DNA of 64,000 nucleotides. It comes from Singulisphaera sp. GP187. Its GTDB lineage: Bacteria; Planctomycetota; Planctomycetia; Isosphaerales; Isosphaeraceae. A program made the position numbers and the translations under genes. The stretch is taken from the NCBI RefSeq assembly GCF_900129635.1, contig NZ_FSRB01000001.1, positions 1-64,000 on the forward strand, written 5' to 3'. The notes beneath the pieces are model-generated. The model did not search any database. It saw nothing but the letters and a program-made list of their open reading frames with translations, and had not been told where the DNA came from. Shown here in pieces: positions 1 through 9,247 of the stretch. Each line of letters begins with the position of its first letter. The first letter of the stretch is position 1.

Positions 1-91
1 TCTCGCGGAGGGTCCGATACTTGGCGTGACGGCGATCGTGCGGGACGTGATACCTCTTGCTGAGGTTTGCAATACTGATGGCGACAGTCAT
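1..91 (-). CDS. wzt: ABC transporter ATP-binding protein, polysaccharide export (5' fragment)
   Basis: Reading the minus strand from an ATG at 91 gives 30 codons that run off the window edge. The peptide starts MTVAISIANLSKRYHV and ends with KYRTLRE. That is the usual beginning of Wzt/TagH-type ATPases, where the first beta strand is followed by a K-Y-x-T-L-R-E segment. The Walker motifs lie outside the window. The gene starts 53 bases after the stop of the ABC-2 permease on the same strand, so the two very probably form one exporter that moves an undecaprenyl-linked glycan across the inner membrane. The assignment rests on 30 residues plus context. Confidence 0.8.
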   Translation of the reverse strand, partial: MTVAISIANLSKRYHVPHDRRHAKYRTLRE

Positions 92-144
92 CGTGGGATA
101 AACTCGGGGCAAAGGTGTGCTAACCGGAGTGGTGGGCGGAACGT

Positions 145-1035
145 TCAGATGATGTCCGCGAAGCTATCCTCCACCTTACGAAAGTAAAAACAACCGACGA
201 CGAAGACGACAGCAGCCACCACAACGGCGATCCCCAGTGAACCCCAAGGAATTGGGCCACCGAGAGCCGTGGCACGAAAAGCGTCAATGAACGCCGTCAT
301 CGGATTGAGAGCCATCACAGACTGGAGCCAGGCTGACGGCTTTGACTCGGGCTGCATGTAGACCGACGGAGTGGCGAACATGCCAAGTTGCACCAGGAAT
401 GGAATCATGTAGCGAAAATCGCGGTAAGCGACATTGAGTGCCGATAGCCCGGTCCCGATTCCCATTGCTGTTAACGTGATCAGAGCGGCAATCACCGGGA
501 GGAATAATAGCTGGACACCGGGAACCACGCGATAGTAAACCATCATGACAAGGAGGAGACCAAACGCGACGACCAAATCCACCACCGCTGCACCAACGGC
601 CGCGAACGGTACAGAAAGCCGGGGAAAGTAGATTTTGGTAATCAGCCGCTCAGAGGCAACCACGCTGTTTCCGGCGTTGGTTATGGCCGTTGCAAAAAAT
701 GTCCAAGGTAGTAGACCCGCATAGGCGAACAGCGGATACGGGAGCCCCGCGGACGGAACCTTGGCCATTCGGCCAAAAAAGATCGTGAATACCACCATCA
801 TCATTAAAGGTTGGAGTACGGTCCAACCGGCCCCCAGAATCGTTTGCTTGTAGCGGACTTTCACATCACGCCAAATGAGAAATCCCAGTAGCTCACGGAA
901 TTGCCAAAGCTCACGAACATTAATCAGTTGCCAACCACTCGGCGGCTCGATAACGGTGACAGGCGCTTCGGCATGCGGCTCTGTGATGTCCGGCGCCGAA
1001 ATCGGGGAGTCAGACGCCTCAACTAGGAGGTTCAC
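145..1035 (-). CDS. wzm: ABC-2 type polysaccharide export permease
   Basis: This 296-residue protein has a soluble N-terminal tail of about 45 residues followed by about six membrane segments, the layout of Wzm/TagG permeases. Family marks include the amphipathic entry RDVKVRYKQTILGAGWTVLQ at 57-76, the YFPR sequence at 136-139, and NVAYRDFRY at 211-219 before the last two helices. With the ATPase that follows it, it would export the finished glycan. It is the last but one visible gene of the minus-strand exopolysaccharide locus. The ATG at 1035 is followed by a plausible hydrophilic tail. An exact substrate cannot be read from the sequence. The locus also has a Wzy/WaaL-like gene, so both ABC and polymerase-style assembly features are present. 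Confidence 0.9.
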   Translation of the reverse strand: MNLLVEASDSPISAPDITEPHAEAPVTVIEPPSGWQLINVRELWQFRELLGFLIWRDVKVRYKQTILGAGWTVLQPLMMMVVFTIFFGRMAKVPSAGLPYPLFAYAGLLPWTFFATAITNAGNSVVASERLITKIYFPRLSVPFAAVGAAVVDLVVAFGLLLVMMVYYRVVPGVQLLFLPVIAALITLTAMGIGTGLSALNVAYRDFRYMIPFLVQLGMFATPSVYMQPESKPSAWLQSVMALNPMTAFIDAFRATALGGPIPWGSLGIAVVVAAVVFVVGCFYFRKVEDSFADII

Positions 1036-1640
1036 GATAATTCATTGCTCCGCGGTGGCGCAACAGGATCGCAATTCCAACGTGATGGCAATCAGCGATC
1101 GTCCTGATGAGACCCGTTTGACCGTTTAAGATCCGGCCAAATCGGCTCTCCTCGCTTTTCGATTATGGAGATTGCCGGTTGAACTTTCAAGGAGTTTTAA
1201 GCTCTTTCGGTCGGTTTTCCGATGCTTACCGCGGCTTGATGTGACTGGGCATCATCGAACCATTCATTGTCCATTATCGAAAACGTTTACCAAATGATGC
1301 TGCAGTGAGCGTTACTCTTAAGATAATTAACATTAGCGAAGATTTGGAATTTGTTTGCCAATCCTTCTGGCCTTGAAGGCCCAGGAAGCAAGAAGTTTGC
1401 GACAACATCGGACACTCAAGTGGACTGTTGCTGGCTAGGAACGTCCCCGACACTTCTTGCTTTCAGCCTTCCCCGCTTCTTACACAGCTACGATTGCGCG
1501 ATGCGGGAGCTTGTTCGGGATTGAGCCATCGACTCGAACGAAGCGTTCCGCTCAGAGGCCCCCCCTTGAGGGGAGGCTTCGGAGGTGAGCGAGAGGCGGT
1601 CCGGTTTGTCTGAAGAAAGATCAGAAAGTCAATTGACAAT
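1036..1640. other. Intergenic, no gene seen
   Basis: No reading frame here looks coding. An 11-base inverted repeat (AAGCAAGAAGT near 1386 and ACTTCTTGCTT near 1452) is the only clear structure. It lies about 80 bases downstream of an AT-richer stretch (about 1255-1345) that could hold the promoter of the exporter genes on the minus strand, but no convincing boxes were found. Confidence 0.5.
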
Positions 1641-2840
1641 TCAGCTCAAAGGCTCGCCCGCCGCTGCTGTCGTGTTCGACTGAACCTTAGGCCGGTCGTG
1701 GTTGAGAACGAAATCGTAGTAATCCAGTGTCTGGCTGATGACTCGCTCTTGGCTGAAGTGGTCTTCGCAATGCCGTCTGGCGAGCGCAGCGAGTTGATGG
1801 CGGCGACTCGTGTCTCCAAGTAAGTTGGCCAACGATGCGCTTAGGACCCCGGGAGTCTCCATATCGATCGATTCGCCGCCAGGGCCGACGACCCACTTGA
1901 CAACAGGGTGCTGGCCGACGAGGCAGGGCAATCCGCTGGCCGCCGCTTCCAAGAGAACGATTCCCAGCATCTCCATCTGGCTGCACAGGACGAAGGCGTC
2001 GGCCGTACGGTATAATTCGGGCATTTGAAGGCGTGGATAGCGAACCAGAAAGCGGACTCTGTCACCGAGCAGCGCACGCCCCCGAGCGATTAGCTCGTCG
2101 GTATCCTGCTCCCATCCGCCTGCCACGACAAGCCAAGCGGGCAGATCTGGCGTCGATGTTCGTAGTTGGGCAAATTCCTCCAGAAGATAATCAATTCGCT
2201 TATGATGGCGCTTGATCGCCGCCGCGGTAAGCACGACCAGCGCGTCCGCGGGGATGCCCAGCTCGGACCGAACTGCGTCGGCTCGCCCCGGATGATAGAG
2301 GCGGATGTTCGTGAAATGCGGGATCGCCGTCCACGTCGGCTTCCAGGTGCCGGCGGCGCGTGCCTCCTCCAGGTGCCAAGGGGCTAGCTGCTGAACGTAG
2401 TCAAACTTGTTGAGCCAGGCTAACCGCATATCGGTGCCGTTGCCGATGATCACACGCGTTCGTACTAGGCCGAATTGGGCAGCCCTCTGCACAATGCTGG
2501 CGATCCAGGGGTCCTGGGTATGGAAGACATCGGCCGGTTCGCGACGGAGGTGCCCCAGGAGTCGCATCGCAAACGTTGTCTGTTCGATGTCGTAGGGACT
2601 GCCCAGCCCAACTCGCCAACGCCCGCTCCGGGTGATCCAACGCCCGACCCAGGCGGTTTGCGGCGACTCTCGGCGCCAACAGGGAATGACTCGCTCGTAG
2701 GGGGCCTCTGCCTTCCCGGCTCCTTTGTACAGCGTCACCGCTATGCCTAGATTGGCCATCTCGCGGGCTGTGTCTTCAGCCCAGGCCTCATTTCCTCGGG
2801 CAATATGGCCCAATCCGCTGCAAGCGATGGCGACTCTCAT
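1641..2840 (-). CDS. Glycosyltransferase family 4
   Basis: The 399-residue protein has two Rossmann-like halves. The N-terminal half starts with MRVAIACSGLGHIARGNE. The C-terminal half begins near residue 200 with LVVLTAAAIKRHHKRID, the nucleotide-sugar loop, and carries the GT4 E-x7-E signature at E290 and E298 (EMLGIVLLE, then AAASGLPC). GT-B retaining enzymes of this type add a sugar from a nucleotide donor to a lipid-linked acceptor at the cytoplasmic face. A GGGGAG ribosome-binding site lies 5 bases before the ATG. It lies between a GT2 gene upstream and the exporter genes downstream on the same strand, separated from both by spacers of about 500-600 bases, so it may have its own promoter. 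Sugar specificity is not visible. Confidence 0.88.
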   Translation of the reverse strand: MRVAIACSGLGHIARGNEAWAEDTAREMANLGIAVTLYKGAGKAEAPYERVIPCWRRESPQTAWVGRWITRSGRWRVGLGSPYDIEQTTFAMRLLGHLRREPADVFHTQDPWIASIVQRAAQFGLVRTRVIIGNGTDMRLAWLNKFDYVQQLAPWHLEEARAAGTWKPTWTAIPHFTNIRLYHPGRADAVRSELGIPADALVVLTAAAIKRHHKRIDYLLEEFAQLRTSTPDLPAWLVVAGGWEQDTDELIARGRALLGDRVRFLVRYPRLQMPELYRTADAFVLCSQMEMLGIVLLEAAASGLPCLVGQHPVVKWVVGPGGESIDMETPGVLSASLANLLGDTSRRHQLAALARRHCEDHFSQERVISQTLDYYDFVLNHDRPKVQSNTTAAAGEPLS

Positions 2841-3322
2841 CTCTGCTCCCCGTCTTTCTCTCTATCTCAAGTTCTGGAAGGCAATGAGTTCAAATCCAGA
2901 AACTTACAAATGTTGCATTTTGATATGCATTTCATGCGAAGTTTGGCAGTCAGCAGGCGCTAACGTTTCTTCATCGGGCTTCGGCCAACATTCAGCGGTC
3001 TGATCGAGGTAGGCTCCGTCTAAGTCGTTGCCTACCTAAATAGCTCCTCGCAACAGGGAAAGCAGCGGGGTGACGAAATTTCGTCACTTGCCGTAAGAGG
3101 CTGGAACGTAGGACTTTCCCAGTTGCGAGGAGCTATTTAGGACTTGAAGACGGCTCACTCCGAAGCTCAATGGAGGCGGGCAAACTCCCGAGAACCTTGG
3201 ACTTACCCGTGGGAATTCGAGAATTCTCTGTGTGGTCCCCGGGCCAAGACCGCCACGTTCCGTGGATTCTGGATCGTCGCGACGATCCTACCACTCGAGG
3301 ACCTCCGCGGTCGGCAACGCAA
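2841..3322. other. Intergenic, carries a MITE-like element
   Basis: No coding frame is convincing. The central part holds the 107-bp inverted-repeat element listed separately at 3035-3141. The rest (3142-3322) shows nothing recognisable. Confidence 0.5.
3035..3141. mobile_element. 107-bp MITE-like element with 20-bp perfect terminal inverted repeats
   Basis: The ends are a perfect 20-bp inverted repeat, CCTAAATAGCTCCTCGCAAC at 3035-3054 and its complement at 3122-3141. The homology extends inward by AGGGAAAG / CTTTCCC. The interior holds a perfect 18-bp palindrome, GTGACGAAATTTCGTCAC, at 3070-3087. There is no ORF. The right end (about 3112-3141) closely matches 25107-25137, the edge of an IS630-like transposase remnant. 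I infer a non-autonomous derivative of an IS630/Tc1-type element. The TA near each tip fits a TA target, but a clean duplication cannot be separated from the repeat. Confidence 0.7.
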
Positions 3323-4234
3323 CTACGAAGATCGGGATGGTAGTTCGGTGCCGCGTGAGAGCTCCCTGAAATTACGCCTCAGGTCCAGAAGTCGAGCCGG
3401 GACGAAGGTGGCGAGCCACAAACGGAGTGTCTCTCGACATGGGCTTTCGCGCAGAGGAACGCCGAGGAGACGCCTCGCGGAGCTCATCTCACGTCGGTGG
3501 AGAAGGCTGCGGCCATGCTTAACGTGAAGCTTAAGAATCTTACTCCGGACGACCTCGCGTTCGAGTTTGAGGAGTTCGCCGATTTTGTCATAGTTCGTAA
3601 ATTCCGCGCGAGCAAAACTTTCGGTGCGATACGAGAGCCCGCCGGTGGCTTGGTTGTATTGGATCAAGTCCTCTGGACAGGTAACGATCGTCCAACCCGC
3701 CACGGCCAATCGAAGCCACAAATTGTGGTCTTCGACACTAATAAGGCCAGGACTTTCGTCGAATCCGCCGACCGATTCCCAGGCAGTTCTACGCACGATT
3801 GTCGATGAAAGCCTGATGCAGTTTTCCGCCCAAAGATTCTCAAAAGTGACGATCGGTGGCGCGGGCGAAGGGGAGAGTGTCCCGCGGGCATGGACAACGC
3901 CGACGCGTGAATCACCCAATAACGCCATCTGGCGTTCCATCTTCTCCGGTAGCCATGTATCGTCGGCGTCAAGGAAGGCCACCCACTCTGCCGAGGAGTC
4001 ACGCACTCCCCGGTTCCGTGCGGCGCCAGGGCCGGCATTTGGCTGCCGTACGACATGCACGGACGACGAGTATCGCGAGGCGACGATGGCTGAGTCGTCG
4101 TCTGAGCCGTCATCGACGACGACGACCTCGTCAGGAGGGTTGGTCTGGGCCAAGACGCTTTCGATTGCGTGCGCGATCGTGTCTGCGCCGTTGTAAACCG
4201 GAATGACCGCACAATACCGTAGATTTGGGTGCAT
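3323..4234 (-). CDS. Glycosyltransferase family 2
   Basis: The GT-A fold starts right after the chosen ATG at 4234 with MHPNLRYCAVIPVYNGADTI. It continues with the nucleotide-binding VVVDDGSDDDS (residues 38-48) and the metal-binding FLDADD (87-92). A later SVEDHNLWLRLA segment matches the acceptor/ED region. The protein has 303 residues. The open frame extends upstream to 4507, but that 91-residue extension is arginine/proline-rich and unlike the family, so the internal ATG is preferred. It follows the AsnB gene after about 190 bases on the same strand. The probable role is transfer of one sugar during repeat-unit assembly; donor and acceptor are unknown. Confidence 0.85.
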   Translation of the reverse strand: MHPNLRYCAVIPVYNGADTIAHAIESVLAQTNPPDEVVVVDDGSDDDSAIVASRYSSSVHVVRQPNAGPGAARNRGVRDSSAEWVAFLDADDTWLPEKMERQMALLGDSRVGVVHARGTLSPSPAPPIVTFENLWAENCIRLSSTIVRRTAWESVGGFDESPGLISVEDHNLWLRLAVAGWTIVTCPEDLIQYNQATGGLSYRTESFARAEFTNYDKIGELLKLEREVVRSKILKLHVKHGRSLLHRREMSSARRLLGVPLRESPCRETLRLWLATFVPARLLDLRRNFRELSRGTELPSRSS

Positions 4235-4427
4235 CGCTGATTGAATTGTGATTCTGAAGGCGGAGTAAGTGATCGTTTGGAGGAGAGAGGCGAACATCGG
4301 ACGCGGTTTCGAAACAGGCAAAAGCAGACGACTGGTGTTGCGGGGCTCCTTCCGTTCTTGGCGGAAGCCTAGTGCGGGAATTGCAGCTGAGCCACCAGTA
4401 TAAAGGCCTGGAACACACGGGAGAAGC

Positions 4428-6386
4428 TCAGGATTGAAGGTCGAAGCCGTTGGACTGAGCCCTGTCCCCGTACGGCGGTGCCGAAACAGGCTCGGGGGAG
4501 CTAACATCCGCTCTGAGGAAGTTTCGTCCCCATTGCTCGAGCATGAACACGGCCCAAATCATCGACTCCATGCTGCTGATCCCAGCCTGGTGCGCCCGCC
4601 ATATCCGGCGAATTTCGTCCATGTCGAGTATTGAGCGAATGAAAGCGTCGGGCGCGAACAGAGTGTCTTCGGTCAGTTCACGGAGTGGCCCTCGAAACCA
4701 CTCCCCAAGTGGCACCGAGAAGCCCATTTTAGGACGGTCGACGACCTCTGGTCCAAGGAATGGCCGGACCGCCTGTTTGAACAGGTATTTGCCTTCTCCC
4801 GCTCGCAACTTCAAATCGGAGGGGACCGCGGCCATGAACTCCATGAATTTATGATCGAGGATCGGAACGCGGACTTCCAAGCCGACCGCCATTGACGCTC
4901 GGTCCACCTTAACGAGAATGTCGTCGCACAAGTACGTTTTAATGTCGGAATACAACTCTTTCGAGAGCGGATCGTCGGCGTCACACCGGCGATAGTGGTC
5001 CTCGATTGTTGTGAATGGGTCGTAGCCGCGTGCTCGAGCCTCCGGCCTGATGAGGGCCAATGCCAACTCTGGGGCGTGTGCGGCCCGGCTCAAGTAGATT
5101 GCTTCGGCGTCGCTCGAGGCGAGGTTCCTGAAGGTCGATTTCGCACGGAGCGGGCGAGGCAACCAGTCCGCCTTCGGGTAGAGCCTTGCCATTGGTCCGA
5201 ACGCGAGCCGGCGGATCGCGCTCGGGATCCGTCGTCGGAGTGCCCGCTCTCGCTGATGGATTTTGTATTTGCGGTAGCCGGCCATGTTCTCGTCGCCGCC
5301 ATCGCCCGAGAGGGCGACCGTGACGTTCCCGCGAGTCATCCGCGAGACACAATAAGTCGGGATCGCTGAGCTGTCGGCGAATGGCTCGTCGTAGTGCCAA
5401 GCAAGCCGTTCGACGAGGTCGATCACGTCGGGGCGGACGATCTGGCGGTGATGGTCGGTGCCGAATTTCTGTGCCACGGCATTGGCATACTCCAGTTCAT
5501 TGAATCCCGATTCCTCGAATCCAATCGAGTTGGTAACAACTGGGCCTTGCACGAGCTTGGCCATCGTGGCAACGACCGCGCTGGAATCGACTCCGCCACT
5601 GAGAAACGCTCCGAGCGGCACATCCGACAACAGATGGATGCGAACCGACTCTTCGAACTCGGCCAAGAACCGCTCGCGGAGGACTTCCTCGCTTTCGCGG
5701 TGGGGATCCGGGAAGTGGAGATCCCAGTATTGGCGGAACCGGAGGCCATGCTCGTCGAGAATGGCCGTATGGCCGGCCGGGAGTTTGAAGATCCCCTCAA
5801 ACATCGATTTCGGCGCCGGCACCCAGTGGTAGGTCAGAAAGTCCTGAAGTGCCTCAGGATTGATCCGCCTGGGCACATGAGGCGCCTGAAGGATCGCCTT
5901 GATCTCGGAACCGAAGGCCAGCCGTGTGCCGTCCTGCCAGTAGTAAAGCGGTTTGATCCCCAGCCGGTCACGGGCAAGCAGGAGTCGACGCCGTTTCTGG
6001 TCCCAGATCGCAAAGGCAAACATTCCGCGGAGGAAGTCGACGCAGCGATCACCGTAATCCTCGTAGAGATGAATGATCGCCTCGGTGTCGCATCGGCTAC
6101 GGAAACAGTGCCCACGGCCCTCGAGCGTTTCGTGAAGCTCCGGAAAATTATAAATTTCGCCGTTGAAGACGATCCAGATCGACTCGTCCTCGTTGCACAT
6201 CGGCTGATGGCCCGCAGCGAGGTCGATGATGCTCAGACGCGCGTGTCCGAGGGCGGCGTGGCTATCGATAAATGAGCCCGAGTCGTCGGGTCCGCGGTGG
6301 TGCAGCGCAGCGGTCATCCGCCCGATTGCCGCGCCATCCGCCTCGGATCGACCGCCGATGTCCACAATACCCGTGATGCCGCACAC
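4428..6386 (-). CDS. asnB: Glutamine-hydrolysing asparagine synthase-like amidotransferase (exosortase/EPS-locus type)
   Basis: The GTG at 6384-6386 is taken as the start because it puts the catalytic cysteine at residue 2 (M-CGITGIV). Class II glutamine amidotransferases need this cysteine at the processed N-terminus. The longer ATG start at 6461 would bury it at residue 27. The glutaminase domain shows HHRGPDDSG and VFNGEIYN (about 74-80). The synthetase domain has the ATP pyrophosphatase loop FLSGGVDSS (261-269) and ALSGDGGDE. Length is 652 residues, normal for AsnB. In polysaccharide loci such enzymes are thought to amidate a sugar acid or another locus product rather than serve asparagine supply; that is inferred from context. 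It lies about 70 bases downstream of a GT4 gene. Confidence 0.9.
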   Translation of the reverse strand: MCGITGIVDIGGRSEADGAAIGRMTAALHHRGPDDSGSFIDSHAALGHARLSIIDLAAGHQPMCNEDESIWIVFNGEIYNFPELHETLEGRGHCFRSRCDTEAIIHLYEDYGDRCVDFLRGMFAFAIWDQKRRRLLLARDRLGIKPLYYWQDGTRLAFGSEIKAILQAPHVPRRINPEALQDFLTYHWVPAPKSMFEGIFKLPAGHTAILDEHGLRFRQYWDLHFPDPHRESEEVLRERFLAEFEESVRIHLLSDVPLGAFLSGGVDSSAVVATMAKLVQGPVVTNSIGFEESGFNELEYANAVAQKFGTDHHRQIVRPDVIDLVERLAWHYDEPFADSSAIPTYCVSRMTRGNVTVALSGDGGDENMAGYRKYKIHQRERALRRRIPSAIRRLAFGPMARLYPKADWLPRPLRAKSTFRNLASSDAEAIYLSRAAHAPELALALIRPEARARGYDPFTTIEDHYRRCDADDPLSKELYSDIKTYLCDDILVKVDRASMAVGLEVRVPILDHKFMEFMAAVPSDLKLRAGEGKYLFKQAVRPFLGPEVVDRPKMGFSVPLGEWFRGPLRELTEDTLFAPDAFIRSILDMDEIRRIWRAHQAGISSMESMIWAVFMLEQWGRNFLRADVSSPEPVSAPPYGDRAQSNGFDLQS

Positions 6387-6457
6387 GTCTGCAACCCCCA
6401 ATCTTACCCGGCACGCCATGCCCCTAACGCAGGGGACGGAGGCGACGGCTGTCTGCG

Positions 6458-7564
6458 TCAAAACGCCCGAGCGGTTTTCTTGTAGAAGGCCGCGTACTGT
6501 TCGGCCATCCGGCCCACTGACAATCCAGCGACCGCGAAACGACGTGACGCCTCAGCGAGCCGCGAGCGAACCTCTGGGTCGTCCGCGAGGTCAGTGATCG
6601 CGCGGGCCAGGGCTGCCACATCGCCCGGCTCCACCAGTAGTCCGGTCCGGCCATTCTCAACCAGACCAGGCACGCTCCCCACCCGCGTGGCGATCACCGG
6701 CAGGCCTGATGCCATGGCTTCCATGATCGAGATCGGACGGCCCTCACGGTGGCTGGGTAACACGAAAAGGTCCATCGCGCGAAGTTGATCAGGGATGTCG
6801 CGACACATCCCCAGGAATCGGACCCGGTCCCCAAGCCCGCGTTCCGCGACCAGGCGCTCGAGAGAGCCCCTGGTGGGCCCGTCTCCCACCAAACGTAGCT
6901 CCAGATCACGTGCGCCGCCGTCAACCGCGCGTGCGAAGGCGTCGATCAGCACGTCATGCGCCTTGATCGGGTCGAGTCGGCTGACACAGCCTATCACAAG
7001 TCGCCCACTTCGCTCCCGGCGTTCGGCTGGAAGAAACCGATCGACGTCGATGCCGCTATCGAGCACGGTGAATCGGCTTGGCGCGATTCCGGCCTCGTAG
7101 GCGAACCGATCGGCGGTCTCGGCCGAAATGCTGACTAAGGCGGGCGTGAGCCGCGCCAATTGCCTGTAGATGAATGCGCGGCGCCAAGGCAATCGGTTCA
7201 TGCTGTCCCAGCCGTGAAAACTGAAGACCAACCGGCCCCGTCGCAGCGCCAGGAGCCAGGCCAACGCCGCATCGGGCCAGCCCCAGCCATTGCGTACATG
7301 GATAATGTCGGGGCGCCATTCGCGGATGATCCGCGCGGTGCGCCTTGGAACCGAACCAGGCCCGGATCCTCCGGCAGATAACCAAACCGGCACTGTTTTC
7401 GGGAGCTGGTCGGCTAGCTCGCCGAGGTCTTGGAGACAGCAAAGGCCCTGCTCGAATCCAAGCCGCTCGAGTGCATGAACCAGGTTGAGGATCTCGACCT
7501 CCAGTCCGCCAAACCCGAGTCGGGTTACGACGTGGAGAATCCGGGGTTGACGGCTCTCAGGCAT
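6458..7564 (-). CDS. Glycosyltransferase family 4
   Basis: With the internal ATG at 7564 (MPESRQPRILHVVTRLGFGG) the protein has 368 residues; an upstream ATG at 7609 would add 15 unremarkable residues. The N-terminal glycine-rich loop RLGFGGLEVEI is typical of GT4 acceptor domains. The C-terminal domain starts at VIGCVSRLDPIKAHDVLI. The E-x7-E motif is SHREGRPISIMEAMASG. The layout resembles the EpsH1/PEP-CTERM-associated sugar transferases. It sits between the O-antigen-ligase-like gene and asnB, all on the minus strand, and probably adds a sugar to the lipid-linked repeat unit in the cytoplasm. Confidence 0.88.
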   Translation of the reverse strand: MPESRQPRILHVVTRLGFGGLEVEILNLVHALERLGFEQGLCCLQDLGELADQLPKTVPVWLSAGGSGPGSVPRRTARIIREWRPDIIHVRNGWGWPDAALAWLLALRRGRLVFSFHGWDSMNRLPWRRAFIYRQLARLTPALVSISAETADRFAYEAGIAPSRFTVLDSGIDVDRFLPAERRERSGRLVIGCVSRLDPIKAHDVLIDAFARAVDGGARDLELRLVGDGPTRGSLERLVAERGLGDRVRFLGMCRDIPDQLRAMDLFVLPSHREGRPISIMEAMASGLPVIATRVGSVPGLVENGRTGLLVEPGDVAALARAITDLADDPEVRSRLAEASRRFAVAGLSVGRMAEQYAAFYKKTARAF

Positions 7565-7834
7565 GGACACCGAGGGGTGAGGATCTTGAATAAGTGAAGA
7601 CGATTGCATAATTATGTTCTGGTACTGTGGCCGTGCCTTGCAAGCATGCTAGCTCGACTCTTCAAGCTCCGCCGGTACGATCGCCGACCTCGAAGCCATC
7701 GCGACCGGAATCAGAACCCTTTCTCAACGAATGAGAACCAGGTCGAACGCGTCGGTCAGTTGGCCACAGCCTCTGAATCCGTGGAAATGCTCTGATGAGA
7801 AGGGGGTGTCGTCGAGGCTGGCCAACCTTAGGAT

Positions 7835-9102
7835 TCAGCCACTCTCACCGATGACGGCGTTTGCGATGACCCGCTCCAGCGCGGTGGGCAGCAGAAGCAG
7901 CCACCAGAGCATTTGAATGTAAGTTGCTGAAATGAACATCGAGGCGGCCAGGTACCCCGAGAGACTCATCTGGAGGCCGAAGGCGTTCCACGCACACTCC
8001 TCCAATTCGGGGGCCTTGGCCGCTAACCTGCGAACTCGCGCAAGCACGATGTAGGCGTTGGAGATGAGTGCGATGAGTAGGCCCAGGCCAGGCCAACCGA
8101 GCTCTGCCACGCAACGGACATAGGTGTTGTGGGTGTCTCGCCCGGCGTCCTCCGGAAGGTATTCGCCAATGTGCATATAGAAATTGCCCGGGCCAACTCC
8201 CAGTGGATTGTCGACAGCCATGTGAAAGCCTGCCTTCCAAAACCTGAGCCGTGACATGGCCGACTCATCCTTCTCTCGCTCTCCCGCCTTAAGTGTTCCC
8301 ATTCGCTCAAGAAAGCCGGCGTCTACCACTGTCAAGGCTCCCATTGCACCCAGGGCCACCAAGGCCAGAATTTGCTTCCGCCGGCCCTTGGGTGTGAAGG
8401 TCAGCATGACGAAGACTGTGACCAGAGAGGCCAGATAGCCGCCACGGGATCGAGTGAGCACAATCGTATTGGCGACGAACCCTCCCGCCACGAAGCTGAC
8501 AGCCTTACTTTTCCAGCCGCCACGAAGGAATCGGATCCCAATGATCGAGAGCAGCGCCACCATGTGAGCCGCCATGGCATTCGAGTCGCTGAAGTCCGGC
8601 CCTCCCATCCCTTCAAGCCGTCCCTGAATGTACATGCTTCTGGGGGCCGTGAAGCAGTCGTATCCGAGGTAAAGGCCACAGCACACTAACACCCAAAGAA
8701 ATTGATTAAACCGCCGTGGTGTGACAACAACGTGGGTCAGTGCGAGCAAAAAGACGGCGATCTTAAACATCTTGTCGACCGCGTCTTCAGGTGTCTCTTG
8801 GCCCTGAATCAGGCGGATCACGAGCATCCAGGCAAGGAATGTCAGGTAGAGAATTTCCTGTCGACTGACGAGTTTACCGTAGGGCAATCGCTTGAAATTC
8901 AGGAGGGTACCGGCCGCCAACGATGCCGAAATGATGACGCTGTAGCGGACGCCCGAGTTCGATAACCCGCTTCCCCACCACGAATTCTCGGGATAGGTAT
9001 GATAGTGGACGACATACGCGACCACACCCGCAAATGGCTCAGCCAACGCATAGAGGCTGCAGATGCCAAAAAGACCAATGAAGAAGATCCCTTGAGACCC
9101 AT
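7835..9102 (-). CDS. O-antigen ligase / O-glycosylation ligase family membrane protein, start region frameshifted
   Basis: The protein is a multi-span membrane protein of the Wzy_C/WaaL type. It has about ten hydrophobic segments, a large periplasmic loop with LTRSRGGYLA and the typical DTHNTYVRCVAELGWPGL element. The main frame is open from 9241, but the part before IFFIGLFGICSLYALAEPF has no start codon and does not look coding. One base out of frame, ATGGGTCTCAAGG at 9102 gives MGLKG, the expected N-terminus, with a GGAG 9 bases upstream. Joining MGLKG to IFFIGLF needs one extra base in the G-run at 9089-9091. It is therefore either a single-base deletion (pseudogene), a sequencing error or a slippage site. 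The role would be ligation or polymerisation of the glycan at the periplasmic face. Confidence 0.75.
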
Positions 9103-9247
9103 CGTACCCATCTCCACCAGGGCTACAGCCCTTGGCACACCACGTTCCAGTCCATCCCTGACATCGGTGTACCGAGGTTACTGACCGGCTGGCACGTTCA
9201 TTTCCGGTCGCGATTTTTCTGATGAGTCCCGCTCTGTACAAGTCAAG

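Noticed and set aside
1386..1463. 11-bp inverted repeat as mobile-element ends
   Set aside because: No ORF, no second copy in the window and no target duplication; too short to support an element.
5394..6275. 293-codon plus-strand frame
   Set aside because: It is a shadow of the asnB-like gene, with no recognisable domain.
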